Assembly: GCF_000482745.1 (NCBI RefSeq)
Contig: NZ_AXWQ01000006.1
Location: 279,092-343,091 of the forward strand
DNA: 64,000 bases
Direction: 5' to 3'
From: Oleidesulfovibrio alaskensis DSM 16109
GTDB taxonomy: Bacteria > Desulfobacterota > Desulfovibrionia > Desulfovibrionales > Desulfovibrionaceae
Shown: positions 42,585 through 51,567 of the stretch, in pieces
How positions within the stretch are numbered: position 1 is the first letter of the stretch
Layout: every line of letters starts with the position of its first letter
The notes under the pieces: model-generated
What the model was told of the DNA's origin: nothing
The model's database searches: none
The model's input: the letters and a program-made list of their open reading frames with translations, nothing else
Translations under genes and position numbers: made by a program

Positions 42585-44405
42585 ATGGCCCACGCGGAAG
42601 AAACGCGCCGTGCGGTGCGTAGCGCCTATATTTATGACCAGCTGCCGTTAGAGCGTGCGGCAGTTGCGGGCGGGGTGCCTGCGTCCACAGCCGCCCGCTG
42701 GAAGCGTAAAGCCAAGGCCGAAGGCGACGACTGGGACAAGGCCCGCCTTGCCTGTGCCCTCATGTCCGGCGCTACCGGCGGTGTGGAAAGTGTCACCCGC
42801 CAGATGCTTGCCGACTATCTGGTGCAGCACAAAGCATTAATAGATCAATTACGTGATGATACGGACAGTGAGCTAAGCGCCGCACAAAAGGCGGATATAC
42901 TGGCCAGCCTTGCCGACAGCTTTAACAAAACCGTATCCGCCTGCCGCAAGGTTATGCCTGAAACAAATGAACTGGCCATCGCTTTGGAAGTGCCCGCCAT
43001 TATTGAGGCTGTAACCGGCATCAAACTGGCAGTTGCCGCACCGCGTGGCGAGGCGAAAAGCACCTATGTGGCGCTGTTTTTTGTACTGTGGTGCGTTGTT
43101 ACCCAGCGTAAGCACTATATTTTGTTGATAGCTGACGCGCTGACGCAGGCCGCCGCCCTGCTGGAAGCTGTCAAGGTTGAGCTGGAAGCGAATCCGCGGC
43201 TAGCCATGGACTTTGCAGAGGCCTGCGGGCGCGGCCGTGTGTGGAACGAAGCGACCACAGTAACCGCCGGTAATATCAAACTGCAGGCTCTGGGCGCCGG
43301 CAAGCGTATGCGCGGGCTGCGTCATGGCCCGTACCGGCCTGATCTGGCCATTCTGGACGATCTGGAAAACGACGAGAACGTACAGAAACCCGAGCAACGC
43401 GACAAGCTGCAGGGCTGGCTGCAGCGTACTGTCTTATCGCTGGGACCAGCCGACGACAGCATGGATGTTATCTATGTGGGTACCATCCTGCACTATGACA
43501 GCGTGCTTGCCCGCACCATGAAAAAGCCCATGTGGCGGTCCAAAGCCTTTCGCGCCATCGTCACCTGGCCTGAACGCATGGACTTGTGGGACAAGTGGGA
43601 AAACCTGCTGCAGGCGGAAGGTCAGGAGTCCGCCGACCGTTTTTACAACGAGAACACACAGGCCATGCAGCGCGGTGCGGTGGTGTCGTGGCCGGCCATG
43701 CGTCCGCTGTACAAGCTGATGCTCAAACGGGCAGAAGACCATAGCGCCTTTGATGCCGAACAGCAGAACGATCCGCTTTCTTCCGACAGCGCCCCTTTTG
43801 CCGCCTGTATTGCCTTCTGGGTGGACAGGCGCAGCGACTGGCTGCTGTTCGGCGCGGTGGACCCATCACTGGGCAAGCATGGTGCCGGCCGTGACCCATC
43901 GGCCATTCTGGTAGGCGGATTCAACCGTGCCAGCATGACGCTGGATGTGGTGGAAGCCCTTATCCGCAAGCGGCATCCCGACAGGATAATCGAAGACATT
44001 ATTGCCATTCATCTGCAGTACCGCTGCCTGATGTGGGCGGTAGAGGCTGTGCAGTTTCAGGAATTTTTTGCGCATGTCCTGACCCAGCGCGCAGCGGAAA
44101 GGGGGATTCCCCTGCCTGTCCGGCCCATCACCAACAGTACCGACAAACTGCTGCGCATTGAAACGCTGCAGCCCTATATGGCTCAGGGGCGCATCAGAGT
44201 GCATTCCAGCCAGAATACGCTGATTGACCAGTTACGGCACTTTCCCAAAGCAGATCACGATGACGGCCCGGATGCCCTTGAAATGCTCTGGCGTCTGGCA
44301 TCGGGCGGTTTTGTAAGCTTGAGGGACGCTTTTGAAGCCGTTCCGCAGGCGAATGCCTTCAGGGGAATGTCTGACATCGAGGAGGATTCCCGTGGTTTCT
44401 TTTAA
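42585..44405 (+). CDS. Terminase: small-subunit-like N-terminus fused to large subunit
   Basis: A 606-residue protein. Residues 1-130 (MAHAEETRRAVRSAYIYDQLPLERAA... opening) match the DUF1804 pattern of Mu gp27, the small terminase. Then follows a large-terminase motor with Walker A APRGEAKST (152-160), Walker B AILDDLEND (254-263) and a C-terminal nuclease region (GAVDPSLGKHGAGRDPSAILVGG, then DDGPDALEML). Mu encodes these as two proteins, so this is a fusion. It packages DNA into the prohead, in Mu-family phages by a headful mechanism. Its 3' end overlaps the portal start by 14 bases. Confidence 0.78.
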   Translation: MAHAEETRRAVRSAYIYDQLPLERAAVAGGVPASTAARWKRKAKAEGDDWDKARLACALMSGATGGVESVTRQMLADYLVQHKALIDQLRDDTDSELSAAQKADILASLADSFNKTVSACRKVMPETNELAIALEVPAIIEAVTGIKLAVAAPRGEAKSTYVALFFVLWCVVTQRKHYILLIADALTQAAALLEAVKVELEANPRLAMDFAEACGRGRVWNEATTVTAGNIKLQALGAGKRMRGLRHGPYRPDLAILDDLENDENVQKPEQRDKLQGWLQRTVLSLGPADDSMDVIYVGTILHYDSVLARTMKKPMWRSKAFRAIVTWPERMDLWDKWENLLQAEGQESADRFYNENTQAMQRGAVVSWPAMRPLYKLMLKRAEDHSAFDAEQQNDPLSSDSAPFAACIAFWVDRRSDWLLFGAVDPSLGKHGAGRDPSAILVGGFNRASMTLDVVEALIRKRHPDRIIEDIIAIHLQYRCLMWAVEAVQFQEFFAHVLTQRAAERGIPLPVRPITNSTDKLLRIETLQPYMAQGRIRVHSSQNTLIDQLRHFPKADHDDGPDALEMLWRLASGGFVSLRDAFEAVPQANAFRGMSDIEEDSRGFF

Positions 44406-45993
44406 TGACCTTATGCAAGCTGCACGCGGCTTTGTGCGTTCGGCACTGGCCAAGGGGCTGCAGCAGACCGATGGATACTCCGCCGTCGGCACGCTGGAAG
44501 TGCTGAACAAATGGGCCAACCTGACACACGGGCTGACGCCTGCACGCCTGCGCACCATACTGCAGTCGGCCGATGAAGGTGAAATACTGGAGCAGCACAA
44601 ACTGTTTGCCGATATGGAAGACCGTTGCGACCATCTGGCGGCAGAGTTGTCCAAGCGCAAGCGCGCTCTCCTGACGCTGGACTGGGACATTCAGCCGGGG
44701 CGTGCAGGAGATGCCAAGGCGGAACGGGTAGCGGAAGCGGTTAAAGAACAGTTTGAAGCCCTCAGCAATGTGGAAGACCTGATGCTGGATATGGCTGACG
44801 CCATAGGCCACGGCTTTGCCGCGCTTGAAATCGAATGGGGCCGCGAAGGATCGCTGCACCTGCCGCAGGCTTTTCATTTCCGCCCGCAGACGTGGTTTCA
44901 GACGCACCCGAATAATTTGAACAGCCTCCGGCTGCGTGATGGCACATCAGAAGGCGCAGAGCTTCTCCCCTTCGGCTGGGTGCTGCATGTGCACCGTTCA
45001 CGTTCCGGCTGGCTGCCCCGTGCCGGTCTGTTCCGTGTACTGGCGTGGAGCTTTCTGCTGCGTGAATATGCACTGTCCGCCCATGCCGCATATGTTGACG
45101 TGCATGGCCTGCCGTTCCGCCTGGGCAAATACCCCCCCGGCAGCAGCAAGGAAGATAAAGCCGCTTTGCGTCGGGCGCTGCAGTATCTGGGGCGCGATGC
45201 TTCCGGCATTATTCCTCAGGGGATGGAAATCCTGTTTGAAACGCCGGCCAACAGCAGCCATGATCATTTCGGGGCGCTGGCAGACCGCTGCGAACGCGGC
45301 ATGAGCAAAGCCATTCTGGGGGGCACGCTGACCAGTCAGGCCGACGGAAAAACCAGCACCAATGCCCTGGGCAACGTGCATAACGAAATCAGGCATGACC
45401 TGCTGATCTCCGATGCGCTGCAGCTGGCCGGTACGTTGACGCGTCAGGTGCTGGCGCCGCTGGCCATCCTCAACAGCGGTGTAAACGACCCGCGTCTGCT
45501 GCCGTGGTTCCGCTTTGATACGCGTGAGGCAGAAGACTTGACCCAGTATGCCGATGCGCTGCCGAAGCTCGCTGCGGTCATGCGCATTCCGGCGTCATGG
45601 GTGCATGAAAAACTTAAAATTCCTGTGGCCGGCAAGGATGAAGACATTCTTATGCCTGTTGCGCCTGCAGCCAGCCCCGCAGTGCCTGCAGCTCTGGCAG
45701 CGTTGTCTGCTGTTGCAGCACCGGCAGGTGGTGATGCCTACCCCGACCAGACTGCGGTGGACGCTGTTCCCGTGCCGGATAAAGAGCTGCATAAGGCTAT
45801 GGAAGCCATGCTGGCCCCCTTGATGGATGAGGTGCGGCAGGGAGCTGACCCCGCTGATCTGCTCGGAAGACTGGGGGAACTGTATCCGCAGATGGACGGC
45901 GGGCAGCTGGAAGACTTGCTGGCGCGGGCCTTGTTTGTGGCCGAAGTGTGGGGCAGCCTCAGTGCCTCTGACGAACAGCGTCCGGACTCATAG
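44392..45993 (+). CDS. Portal protein (Mu gp29 / DUF935 family)
   Basis: A 533-residue protein. The DUF935 pattern is seen in NLTHGLTPARLRTILQSADEG, LTLDWDIQPG, AIGHGFAALEIEW, LPFRLGKYPPG and SKAILGGTLTSQADG. It starts at GTG 44392, six bases after AGGAGG. Longer in-frame starts are inside the terminase gene. The portal dodecamer is the DNA gate and terminase docking site. The alanine/proline-rich linker near residues 420-450 is low complexity. Confidence 0.85.
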   Translation: MVSFNDLMQAARGFVRSALAKGLQQTDGYSAVGTLEVLNKWANLTHGLTPARLRTILQSADEGEILEQHKLFADMEDRCDHLAAELSKRKRALLTLDWDIQPGRAGDAKAERVAEAVKEQFEALSNVEDLMLDMADAIGHGFAALEIEWGREGSLHLPQAFHFRPQTWFQTHPNNLNSLRLRDGTSEGAELLPFGWVLHVHRSRSGWLPRAGLFRVLAWSFLLREYALSAHAAYVDVHGLPFRLGKYPPGSSKEDKAALRRALQYLGRDASGIIPQGMEILFETPANSSHDHFGALADRCERGMSKAILGGTLTSQADGKTSTNALGNVHNEIRHDLLISDALQLAGTLTRQVLAPLAILNSGVNDPRLLPWFRFDTREAEDLTQYADALPKLAAVMRIPASWVHEKLKIPVAGKDEDILMPVAPAASPAVPAALAALSAVAAPAGGDAYPDQTAVDAVPVPDKELHKAMEAMLAPLMDEVRQGADPADLLGRLGELYPQMDGGQLEDLLARALFVAEVWGSLSASDEQRPDS

Positions 45994-45994
45994 T

Positions 45995-47269
45995 ATGCCG
46001 CAGCCTGTGAACCTTTCTTATGCCATCGGCCTGCCGCCCGCCGATGCCATCGCCTACTTTGAATCAAAGGGCTATGCCGTAACTGCCAACTGGCATGAGA
46101 TGTGGCAGCAGGCCCATGCCCGTGCGTTTACCGTGGCCGGTGTGGCAAAGCTGGATGTGCTGGAAGATATACGCAATGCCCTTGCGGTAAAATTGCGCGA
46201 AGGCAAAAGCGAGCGCTGGTTCATGCAGCAGCTGGAACCCGTATTGCGCAAAAAAGGCTGGTGGGGCAAACGGCTGGAACAAGGCGCGGACGGTACCCCG
46301 CGTGTCGTGCGCATGGGCAGTCCGGCACGGCTGCGGCTTATCTTTCGTCAGAATGTACAGACAGCATACATGGCCGGCCGGTACAGACAGCAGCGGCAAA
46401 ATGCTGCTGCCCGCCCGTACTGGCAGTATGTGGCGGTGCTGGATGCGAAAACGCGCCCGGCGCACAGCGCCCTGCACGGCAGAGTGTTTGCCCATGATGA
46501 TGCCTTTTGGGGCAGCCATTACCCGCCTAACGGCTGGGGGTGCCGTTGCCGCGTGCGGACGTTGTCCGGCCATCGCCTGCAGCGCGAGGGCCTGCAGGTG
46601 GAAAGCAGCGCGGGCCGTATGGTCACCAGACAGCAGCAGGTCACAGACTCCCGCACCGGCGAGGTACATAACCGCGAAGTCACAGGATACCGCCTGCCCG
46701 GCACGGCAACCCGCAAAGGCGGCGAAGAAGCTGTTGCCTGGACAGACTTAGGCTTTTCGTACAACGCCGGTGCCGCCGGTATGGAACATATGCTGGCACA
46801 GGCAGTGCAAAAGCTTGAAGCCGCCAGCCACCCTGCAGCAGCCGCCACAGTGCGCCACCTGACAGCCGGACCGGCTTTTGCGCAATGGCAGGCCGCGCCG
46901 CAGGGCAGTTTTCCTGTTGCAAAGCTGGCACCGCACCACGCGGAACAGCTGGATACGGGCGCCACGGTTGCACGGCTTTCATCTGAGACATATGCAAAAC
47001 AGCGTAGTCAGCATCCGGAACTGCAGCAGGCCGATTACGCCCGCATACAGGATGTGGTGGAGCGGGGAGAAGTTGTCCGGCAAAATCCGCAGAAACTGCT
47101 GTTCTTTATGGATGACCCGCAAGGGTATGTAACAGTGGTCAAAGCCACCCGCAAAAAAGACGAGCTGTATGTGGTCAGCTTCTGGCGGCTGAGCGCCGAT
47201 GACGCAGGCAGGCAGCGCATTATCCGGCAGCTGCGGGCAAAGGATAAGGGCGGGAAAGAAGGCAGGTAA
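45995..47269 (+). CDS. Head morphogenesis protein (Mu gp30-like) with C-terminal nuclease-like domain
   Basis: A 424-residue protein. Residues about 100-190 form the SPP1 gp7/Mu gp30 morphogenesis domain (WQYVAVLDAKTRPAHSALHG, YPPNGWGCRCRVR with two cysteines). Residues about 330-415 (YARIQDVVERGEVV, LLFFMDDPQGYVTVVKAT, ELYVVSFWRLS) resemble the PBECR class of phage barnase/EndoU-like toxin domains. A minor capsid protein injected or carried with a nuclease-like tail could act early in infection. That second domain is tentative. The start is the ATG two bases after the portal stop. Confidence 0.75.
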   Translation: MPQPVNLSYAIGLPPADAIAYFESKGYAVTANWHEMWQQAHARAFTVAGVAKLDVLEDIRNALAVKLREGKSERWFMQQLEPVLRKKGWWGKRLEQGADGTPRVVRMGSPARLRLIFRQNVQTAYMAGRYRQQRQNAAARPYWQYVAVLDAKTRPAHSALHGRVFAHDDAFWGSHYPPNGWGCRCRVRTLSGHRLQREGLQVESSAGRMVTRQQQVTDSRTGEVHNREVTGYRLPGTATRKGGEEAVAWTDLGFSYNAGAAGMEHMLAQAVQKLEAASHPAAAATVRHLTAGPAFAQWQAAPQGSFPVAKLAPHHAEQLDTGATVARLSSETYAKQRSQHPELQQADYARIQDVVERGEVVRQNPQKLLFFMDDPQGYVTVVKATRKKDELYVVSFWRLSADDAGRQRIIRQLRAKDKGGKEGR

Positions 47270-47405
47270 AAAAGGGAGCGGACGGTGGGGCCTGCCACCC
47301 GCAAACGCGGAAACCCCACAAAGCGCTCCGGACAAAAAAGCCCGTGCTACGGCAGGCAGAATATCACCGTGTCACATCCGCTCATCTGTATAGGGGAGAA
47401 TAGCC

Positions 47406-47897
47406 ATGATTGAAATCACGGTCAATCTGGACGCGTTAGAAAAGCAGCTCGCCAGACTGGCAGACCTGGGCCGCGACATGAGTCCCGTTACCATGCAGCT
47501 GGCCGGCATTCTGGCAGACGCCTCGGAACGGGCCTTTGCAGAAGAACGCGACCCCGTCAGCGGCGAAGCATGGCATCCGCTTTCGCCGGTCACCATAGGC
47601 CAACGCGCAAAAACAGGACATGAAGACAGCCCCATCCTGCAGGTGCGGGGCCTGCTGGCAGCCAGCATCCAGACAGCGTACGGCCCGGACTTCGCCGTGG
47701 CAGGCACCAACGAACCCCACGCCCGTACGCACCAGTTCGGCGCTCTGCGCGGTGCCCATGGCCGCACCGGGCGCGGCGGTCCTATACCATGGGGCACAGT
47801 TGTGCCCCGCCCGTTTCTGGGTATCGGGCCGGATGATGAAGAAGAAATTATGGGAGTGCTTCGTGACAATGTACGAAAAGCACTTGGCGGCGATTAG
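47406..47897 (+). CDS. Virion morphogenesis / tail completion protein (Mu gpG-like)
   Basis: A 163-residue protein of the phage virion morphogenesis family. It has ALEKQLARLADLGRD at the N-terminus, ERDPVSGEAWHPLSPVTI, VRGLLAASIQTAYG, THQFGALRG and a C-terminal RPFLGIGPDDEEEI. In Mu this protein joins head and tail. GGGGAG precedes the ATG. A 136-base spacer without a gene separates it from the gp30-like gene. Confidence 0.8.
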   Translation: MIEITVNLDALEKQLARLADLGRDMSPVTMQLAGILADASERAFAEERDPVSGEAWHPLSPVTIGQRAKTGHEDSPILQVRGLLAASIQTAYGPDFAVAGTNEPHARTHQFGALRGAHGRTGRGGPIPWGTVVPRPFLGIGPDDEEEIMGVLRDNVRKALGGD

Positions 47898-48015
47898 AGC
47901 GAAGATATTGCCGCTTGCGGACATCGGTCTGCAAACAGGCGGCTTCGCAAAATCTAACGCAGGGCTAACGCCCTTTGCCAAGGGATTATCCAGCGACAAA
48001 GAAAGTACTCCTACC

Positions 48016-48068
48016 TTCTGAACCCCTTCCACCTGTCCTGACCATCCGTGCCCCCGTATATCGGGGGC
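48016..48068 (+). promoter_or_regulatory. Repeat plus start-abutting hairpin, copy 1
   Basis: A 25-base sequence (48016-48040, TTCTGAACCCCTTCCACC...) is identical to one at 61054-61078. Nine bases later a hairpin GCCCCCG/CGGGGGC (48050-48068) ends directly at the protease ATG (48069). No free Shine-Dalgarno sequence lies between hairpin and ATG. Unlike copy 2, no intact minus-strand gene adjoins it. Confidence 0.6.
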
Positions 48069-49301
48069 ATGACGCATTTATCCACCAGACATACCGCATA
48101 CCCTGCCGCCAGTCTTGCGGTGCCGCTGTCACAAGGCGGTGCCGGGCACTCTGATCTGCCGGAAATGCTATCGCAAAAAGAGCTGCCGGCGGGCTGCAAC
48201 ATCCAGTTGTTTCCGGAAGGCCGCTTTGCCGCGCGTGACGGCCGCCCTGCCACCATTACAGAAGGCAGGCTCACCCACTGGCAGATGGATGCCTCCATTG
48301 CCGAAGCCATCATCGCAGCCGCAGAGGCCCGCGAAACACCCATTGTCATAGATTACGAGCATCAGTCTCTGAACGCCCGTGCCAACGGGCAGCCCGCGCC
48401 CGCTTCCGGCTGGCTGCAGCGGCTTGTCTATGTGGCCGGCAAAGGTCTGTTCGCCTCCGTCAGCTGGACGGATAAGGCGCGCGGCTACATTGATGCCGGC
48501 GAATACAAATACATATCCCCGTACTTTTCTTTTGATCCCGAAACCGGCGCCGTGCTGGCGCTGATCAACGCGGCCCTGACCAACACCCCCGCGCTGGACG
48601 GCTTAGACGCCGTGGCGCTGGCGCTGGGCAATGTGCACGCGGCCTCTGCGCACGTACAGGCCGCACAGACAACAGAACAGGAGACAACCATGGATGAACT
48701 ACTGGAACGCCTGCGCTGGATGCTCAACTTGCCGGTAACGGCAACAGCAGCCGACATCACGGCGCAGCTGGACAAGCTCAAAGACATGCTGGGGGCAAGC
48801 GATGCGGCAGCAGCGTCGGACCAGCCCGGGGGCACCCCCGTAAGCCTGCTGGACGTGTTGCAGCACAAAGACAGCCAGATTGCGGCGCTGACGCAGCAGG
48901 CCGCAACCCCTGACCCTGCCAGGTTTGCACCCGTAGCGGCCCTCACCGCATTGCAGCAGGCCAACGCGGCATTGAAAAACCGTGTTGCCGAGCTTGAAAC
49001 CAGCAGCATTGAGAACGCGCTGAATGCGGAAATCGACGCCGCGCTCAGCGACGGAAGGCTGAACAAGGCTGTGGAGGGCTGGGCACGCGGCCTGGCCAAG
49101 GATGCCCCCGACACACTGCGTACCTTCCTGAGCAGCGCCGTGCCTGTGGCGGCCCTTGGGGCCATGCAGACCGGCGGCGTACCGCCCGCCGGTACGCAGG
49201 ACTCCAGCGCGGCCCTGACGGCAGAAGAAGATTACGTCATCAACCAGCTCGGGATTACGCCCGAGGAATACCACGCCGCAAAAAGCGGTAAAGGAAACTA
49301 G
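48069..49301 (+). CDS. Mu I-like protease with in-frame scaffold
   Basis: A 410-residue Mu-like prophage protease (gp32 type). The protease part covers residues about 40-190 (IQLFPEGRFAARDGRP, IVIDYEHQSL with a candidate active-site His, GWLQRLVYVAGKGLFASVSWTDKARGYIDAG, KYISPYFSFD). The remaining 200 residues form a helical scaffold. It cleaves the scaffold during capsid maturation. The ATG at 48069 directly abuts a hairpin. An in-frame GTG at 48048 is possible. Confidence 0.85.
   Translation: MTHLSTRHTAYPAASLAVPLSQGGAGHSDLPEMLSQKELPAGCNIQLFPEGRFAARDGRPATITEGRLTHWQMDASIAEAIIAAAEARETPIVIDYEHQSLNARANGQPAPASGWLQRLVYVAGKGLFASVSWTDKARGYIDAGEYKYISPYFSFDPETGAVLALINAALTNTPALDGLDAVALALGNVHAASAHVQAAQTTEQETTMDELLERLRWMLNLPVTATAADITAQLDKLKDMLGASDAAAASDQPGGTPVSLLDVLQHKDSQIAALTQQAATPDPARFAPVAALTALQQANAALKNRVAELETSSIENALNAEIDAALSDGRLNKAVEGWARGLAKDAPDTLRTFLSSAVPVAALGAMQTGGVPPAGTQDSSAALTAEEDYVINQLGITPEEYHAAKSGKGN
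48690..49301 (+). CDS. Internal-start scaffold protein (Mu gpZ-like)
   Basis: Within the protease gene an ATG at 48690 (codon 208) is preceded by CAGGAGACAACC, a good ribosome binding site. It would yield a 203-residue, mostly helical protein starting MDELLERLRWML, with a coiled coil around NAALKNRVAELE. Nested protease/scaffold genes of this kind are known for Mu I/Z and lambda C/Nu3. The start is predicted from the site and the analogy. Confidence 0.65.
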   Translation: MDELLERLRWMLNLPVTATAADITAQLDKLKDMLGASDAAAASDQPGGTPVSLLDVLQHKDSQIAALTQQAATPDPARFAPVAALTALQQANAALKNRVAELETSSIENALNAEIDAALSDGRLNKAVEGWARGLAKDAPDTLRTFLSSAVPVAALGAMQTGGVPPAGTQDSSAALTAEEDYVINQLGITPEEYHAAKSGKGN

Positions 49302-49303
49302 CC

Positions 49304-50233
49304 ATGGCCATTGTCACAAATGCTTTGCTTGCCAACCTGCGTACCGGCTTTGTCGCGGCCTACCAGCGCGGCCTGTCCAGAGCGCAGCCCATGTGGTCGC
49401 AGGTCGCAACGCGTATCCCCAGCAGCAACGCGCAAAACACCTACGGCTGGCTGGGGCAGTTTCCCAAGCTGCGTGAATGGGTGGGCGACCGTGTTTTCCG
49501 CAACATGAAGGAAGAAGGTTACGCCATTGTCAACAAGCTGTTTGAAGGCACTGTGGGCGTAACCCGCACCGCCATTGAGGACGACCAGCTGGGCATCTAT
49601 ACCCCGCTGTTTGAAGAGATGGGCTACGGGGCGGCCACGCATCCCGACGAGCTGGTTTTCGGCCTGCTGAAAAACGGTCACACAACCAACTGCTTTGACG
49701 GGCAGTCCTTCTTTGACACCGACCACCCCGTCTATGCCGAAGTGGACGGCACCGGTGCCGTTTCTCTGGTCAGCAACAATCTGGTGCCCGCAGCGGATGC
49801 CGGACCCGCCTGGTTCCTGCTCGATGTATCCCGCCCGCTCAAGCCGCTGATCTTTCAGGAACGTACCAAGCCCGAGCTGCAGGTCATTACCAACGCCGAC
49901 AATGAACATGTCTTTATCAAAGACGAAATTCCTTACGGCGTGCGGTATCGCTGCAATGCCGGTTTCGGGTTCTGGCAGATGGCCGTACGCAGCCAGCATG
50001 CGCTTAACGCCGACAGCTTTGAGCAGGCTCTGCAAGCTCTGCAGACCATGAAGGCGGACGGCGGGCGGCCTCTGGGCCTCGGCACCGGCGGCAAAAACAC
50101 GTTGCTGCTGGTCGTACCGTCCACCCTGAACGGCGCGGCCCGCAAAGTCATAGGCGTTTCCGAGCTGCCCGGCGGCGGCACCAACCCCTGGTACGATGCC
50201 GCAACTATCCGTTCCATCCCGTGGCTGCTGTAG
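49304..50233 (+). CDS. Major capsid protein (Mu gpT-like)
   Basis: A 309-residue protein with the Mu gpT/HK97-fold pattern: AYQRGLSRAQPMW, WLGQFPKLREWVGDR, VTRTAIEDDQLGIYTPLFEEMG, FDGQSFFDTDHP and NPWYDAATIRSIPWLL. It assembles the icosahedral head. AAAGGAAAC precedes the ATG, two bases after the protease stop. Confidence 0.9.
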   Translation: MAIVTNALLANLRTGFVAAYQRGLSRAQPMWSQVATRIPSSNAQNTYGWLGQFPKLREWVGDRVFRNMKEEGYAIVNKLFEGTVGVTRTAIEDDQLGIYTPLFEEMGYGAATHPDELVFGLLKNGHTTNCFDGQSFFDTDHPVYAEVDGTGAVSLVSNNLVPAADAGPAWFLLDVSRPLKPLIFQERTKPELQVITNADNEHVFIKDEIPYGVRYRCNAGFGFWQMAVRSQHALNADSFEQALQALQTMKADGGRPLGLGTGGKNTLLLVVPSTLNGAARKVIGVSELPGGGTNPWYDAATIRSIPWLL

Positions 50234-50241
50234 GAGGACAC

Positions 50242-50535
50242 ATGCGGTATCTCGTACGCACTACTCAAGGTATAGGCCGTCGCTTTCGGGCCGGCCTGTG
50301 CTTTGGGCCTGAACCGGAAACGGTGGACGGCGATGCGCTGCAGCAAAGTCAGCTGCAGGCTCTGCAGAGTGACCCTTATCTGCAGGTTACTCCACTTGGC
50401 ACAGCAGATGCCGGAAAAGAGGAAACAAAGGCCGCGGTGCCTGAACTGCCTCTTGATGTGGTGCCCGAAGCAGAACCTGAACCCGAAGCGGAGAAAGCTG
50501 CTTCCGGGAAGAAATCGGGGAAAAACAAAAAGTAA
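50242..50535 (+). CDS. Mu gp35-like small protein (HI1506 type)
   Basis: A 97-residue protein: an N-terminal ordered part (RYLVRTTQGIGRRFRAGLCFGPEPETV), a proline/glutamate-rich stretch and a basic tail KKSGKNKK. Position directly after the capsid gene and size match gp35/HI1506. Role unknown; perhaps a head decoration or completion protein. AGGAGG precedes the ATG at 50242. Its stop overlaps the next ATG (TAATG). Confidence 0.65.
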   Translation: MRYLVRTTQGIGRRFRAGLCFGPEPETVDGDALQQSQLQALQSDPYLQVTPLGTADAGKEETKAAVPELPLDVVPEAEPEPEAEKAASGKKSGKNKK

Positions 50536-50939
50536 TGTCATATGCCACCATTGACCATCTGATAGCAGCGTTCGGGCTGGACGAGGTGATAGCCGTCACT
50601 GATCGCGCCCAGTCAGGAGAACCGGATACCGCTGTTGCGCTGGGGGCCTTGGAGGAGGCCTCCAGCGAAGCGGACAGCTATCTGTCTGTGCGCTATGCGC
50701 TGCCGCTGCAGGCTGTTCCGCCGGTGCTGCGTACTGCGGTATGCGACATCGCGCTGTACAGGCTTACCGGCGGCCCCGCCACCCAGACCGAGGTCATAGC
50801 CACCCGCTACAAGGCTGCGGTGGCGTGGCTGCGCGATGTTGCCTCAGGCAGGGCTTCACTGCCCGAGGTCACCCCGCCGGAGCAGGAACAGGCAGACGGC
50901 GTGGACATATACACGGGCACGCGCGGCTGGCTGGCCTGA
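50535..50939 (+). CDS. Mu gp36-like protein (DUF1320)
   Basis: A 134-residue head-tail connector protein of the DUF1320 family. It begins MSYATIDHLIAAFGLDEVI and has EASSEADSYLSVRYALPL, AVCDIALYRLTGG and RYKAAVAWLRDVASG, the usual blocks. It overlaps gp35 by one base. Confidence 0.82.
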   Translation: MSYATIDHLIAAFGLDEVIAVTDRAQSGEPDTAVALGALEEASSEADSYLSVRYALPLQAVPPVLRTAVCDIALYRLTGGPATQTEVIATRYKAAVAWLRDVASGRASLPEVTPPEQEQADGVDIYTGTRGWLA

Positions 50940-50955
50940 CGCTACAGGAGCAACC

Positions 50956-51564
50956 ATGCAGACAACCATTGCCGCCATAGAAGATGCAATAGCGGGCCGT
51001 ATCAGTCAGGCTGCTCTGCCGTACCTGCGTACGGTCGGCACCTACGGCGGCCAGCTGGACGGTGTGGCCTCTCATATCGTGCAGGCTCTGCCGGCCATAT
51101 GGGTGGCGTTTCAGGGTGCCGGGCAACCGGCACCGGCAGGCACTTCGCATGATGTATGGCATGTGCCCGCCACGTGGGTTGTGCTGGCCGTCTCGCGCTC
51201 GTTGCGCGGCGAAGCCGCCGGACGCAAGGGCGACGGTGCAACCCCCGGCACGTATCAGATGCTGCACGACGTAACGGCGTTGCTTCTGGGGCAGGACTTT
51301 GAAGACCAGGGGCTGGAGATATCACCGCTCCGGCCGGGCAGGGTGCGCAGCCTGTTCAATGGCCGTCTGCAGTCCAGTGCCATCAGCGTCTATTCGCAGG
51401 AATGGCACACCCGTTATGCACTGCGTGCTCCGCTGCAGCCCCTTGCACCGGATGGCGAAGGCACCCCGCCGCATGATCTGTGCGGCATTGACCTGCGGTA
51501 TCATCTGCATCCGGACGACGGGCGGGCAGATGCCAGTGATTCCGTTACCTTTCAGCAGGAGTAA
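50956..51564 (+). CDS. Mu gp37-like protein (DUF1834)
   Basis: A 202-residue protein of the DUF1834 family, a predicted tail terminator. It has TIAAIEDAIAGRI at the start, then YLRTVGTYGGQLDG, LPAIWVAFQGAG, YQMLHDVTALLLGQDF, RVRSLFNGRLQSSAISVYSQEW and DLCGIDLRYHL. The ATG at 50956 has CAGGAG upstream. It lies 16 bases after gp36. Confidence 0.8.
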   Translation: MQTTIAAIEDAIAGRISQAALPYLRTVGTYGGQLDGVASHIVQALPAIWVAFQGAGQPAPAGTSHDVWHVPATWVVLAVSRSLRGEAAGRKGDGATPGTYQMLHDVTALLLGQDFEDQGLEISPLRPGRVRSLFNGRLQSSAISVYSQEWHTRYALRAPLQPLAPDGEGTPPHDLCGIDLRYHLHPDDGRADASDSVTFQQE

Positions 51565-51567
51565 ACC

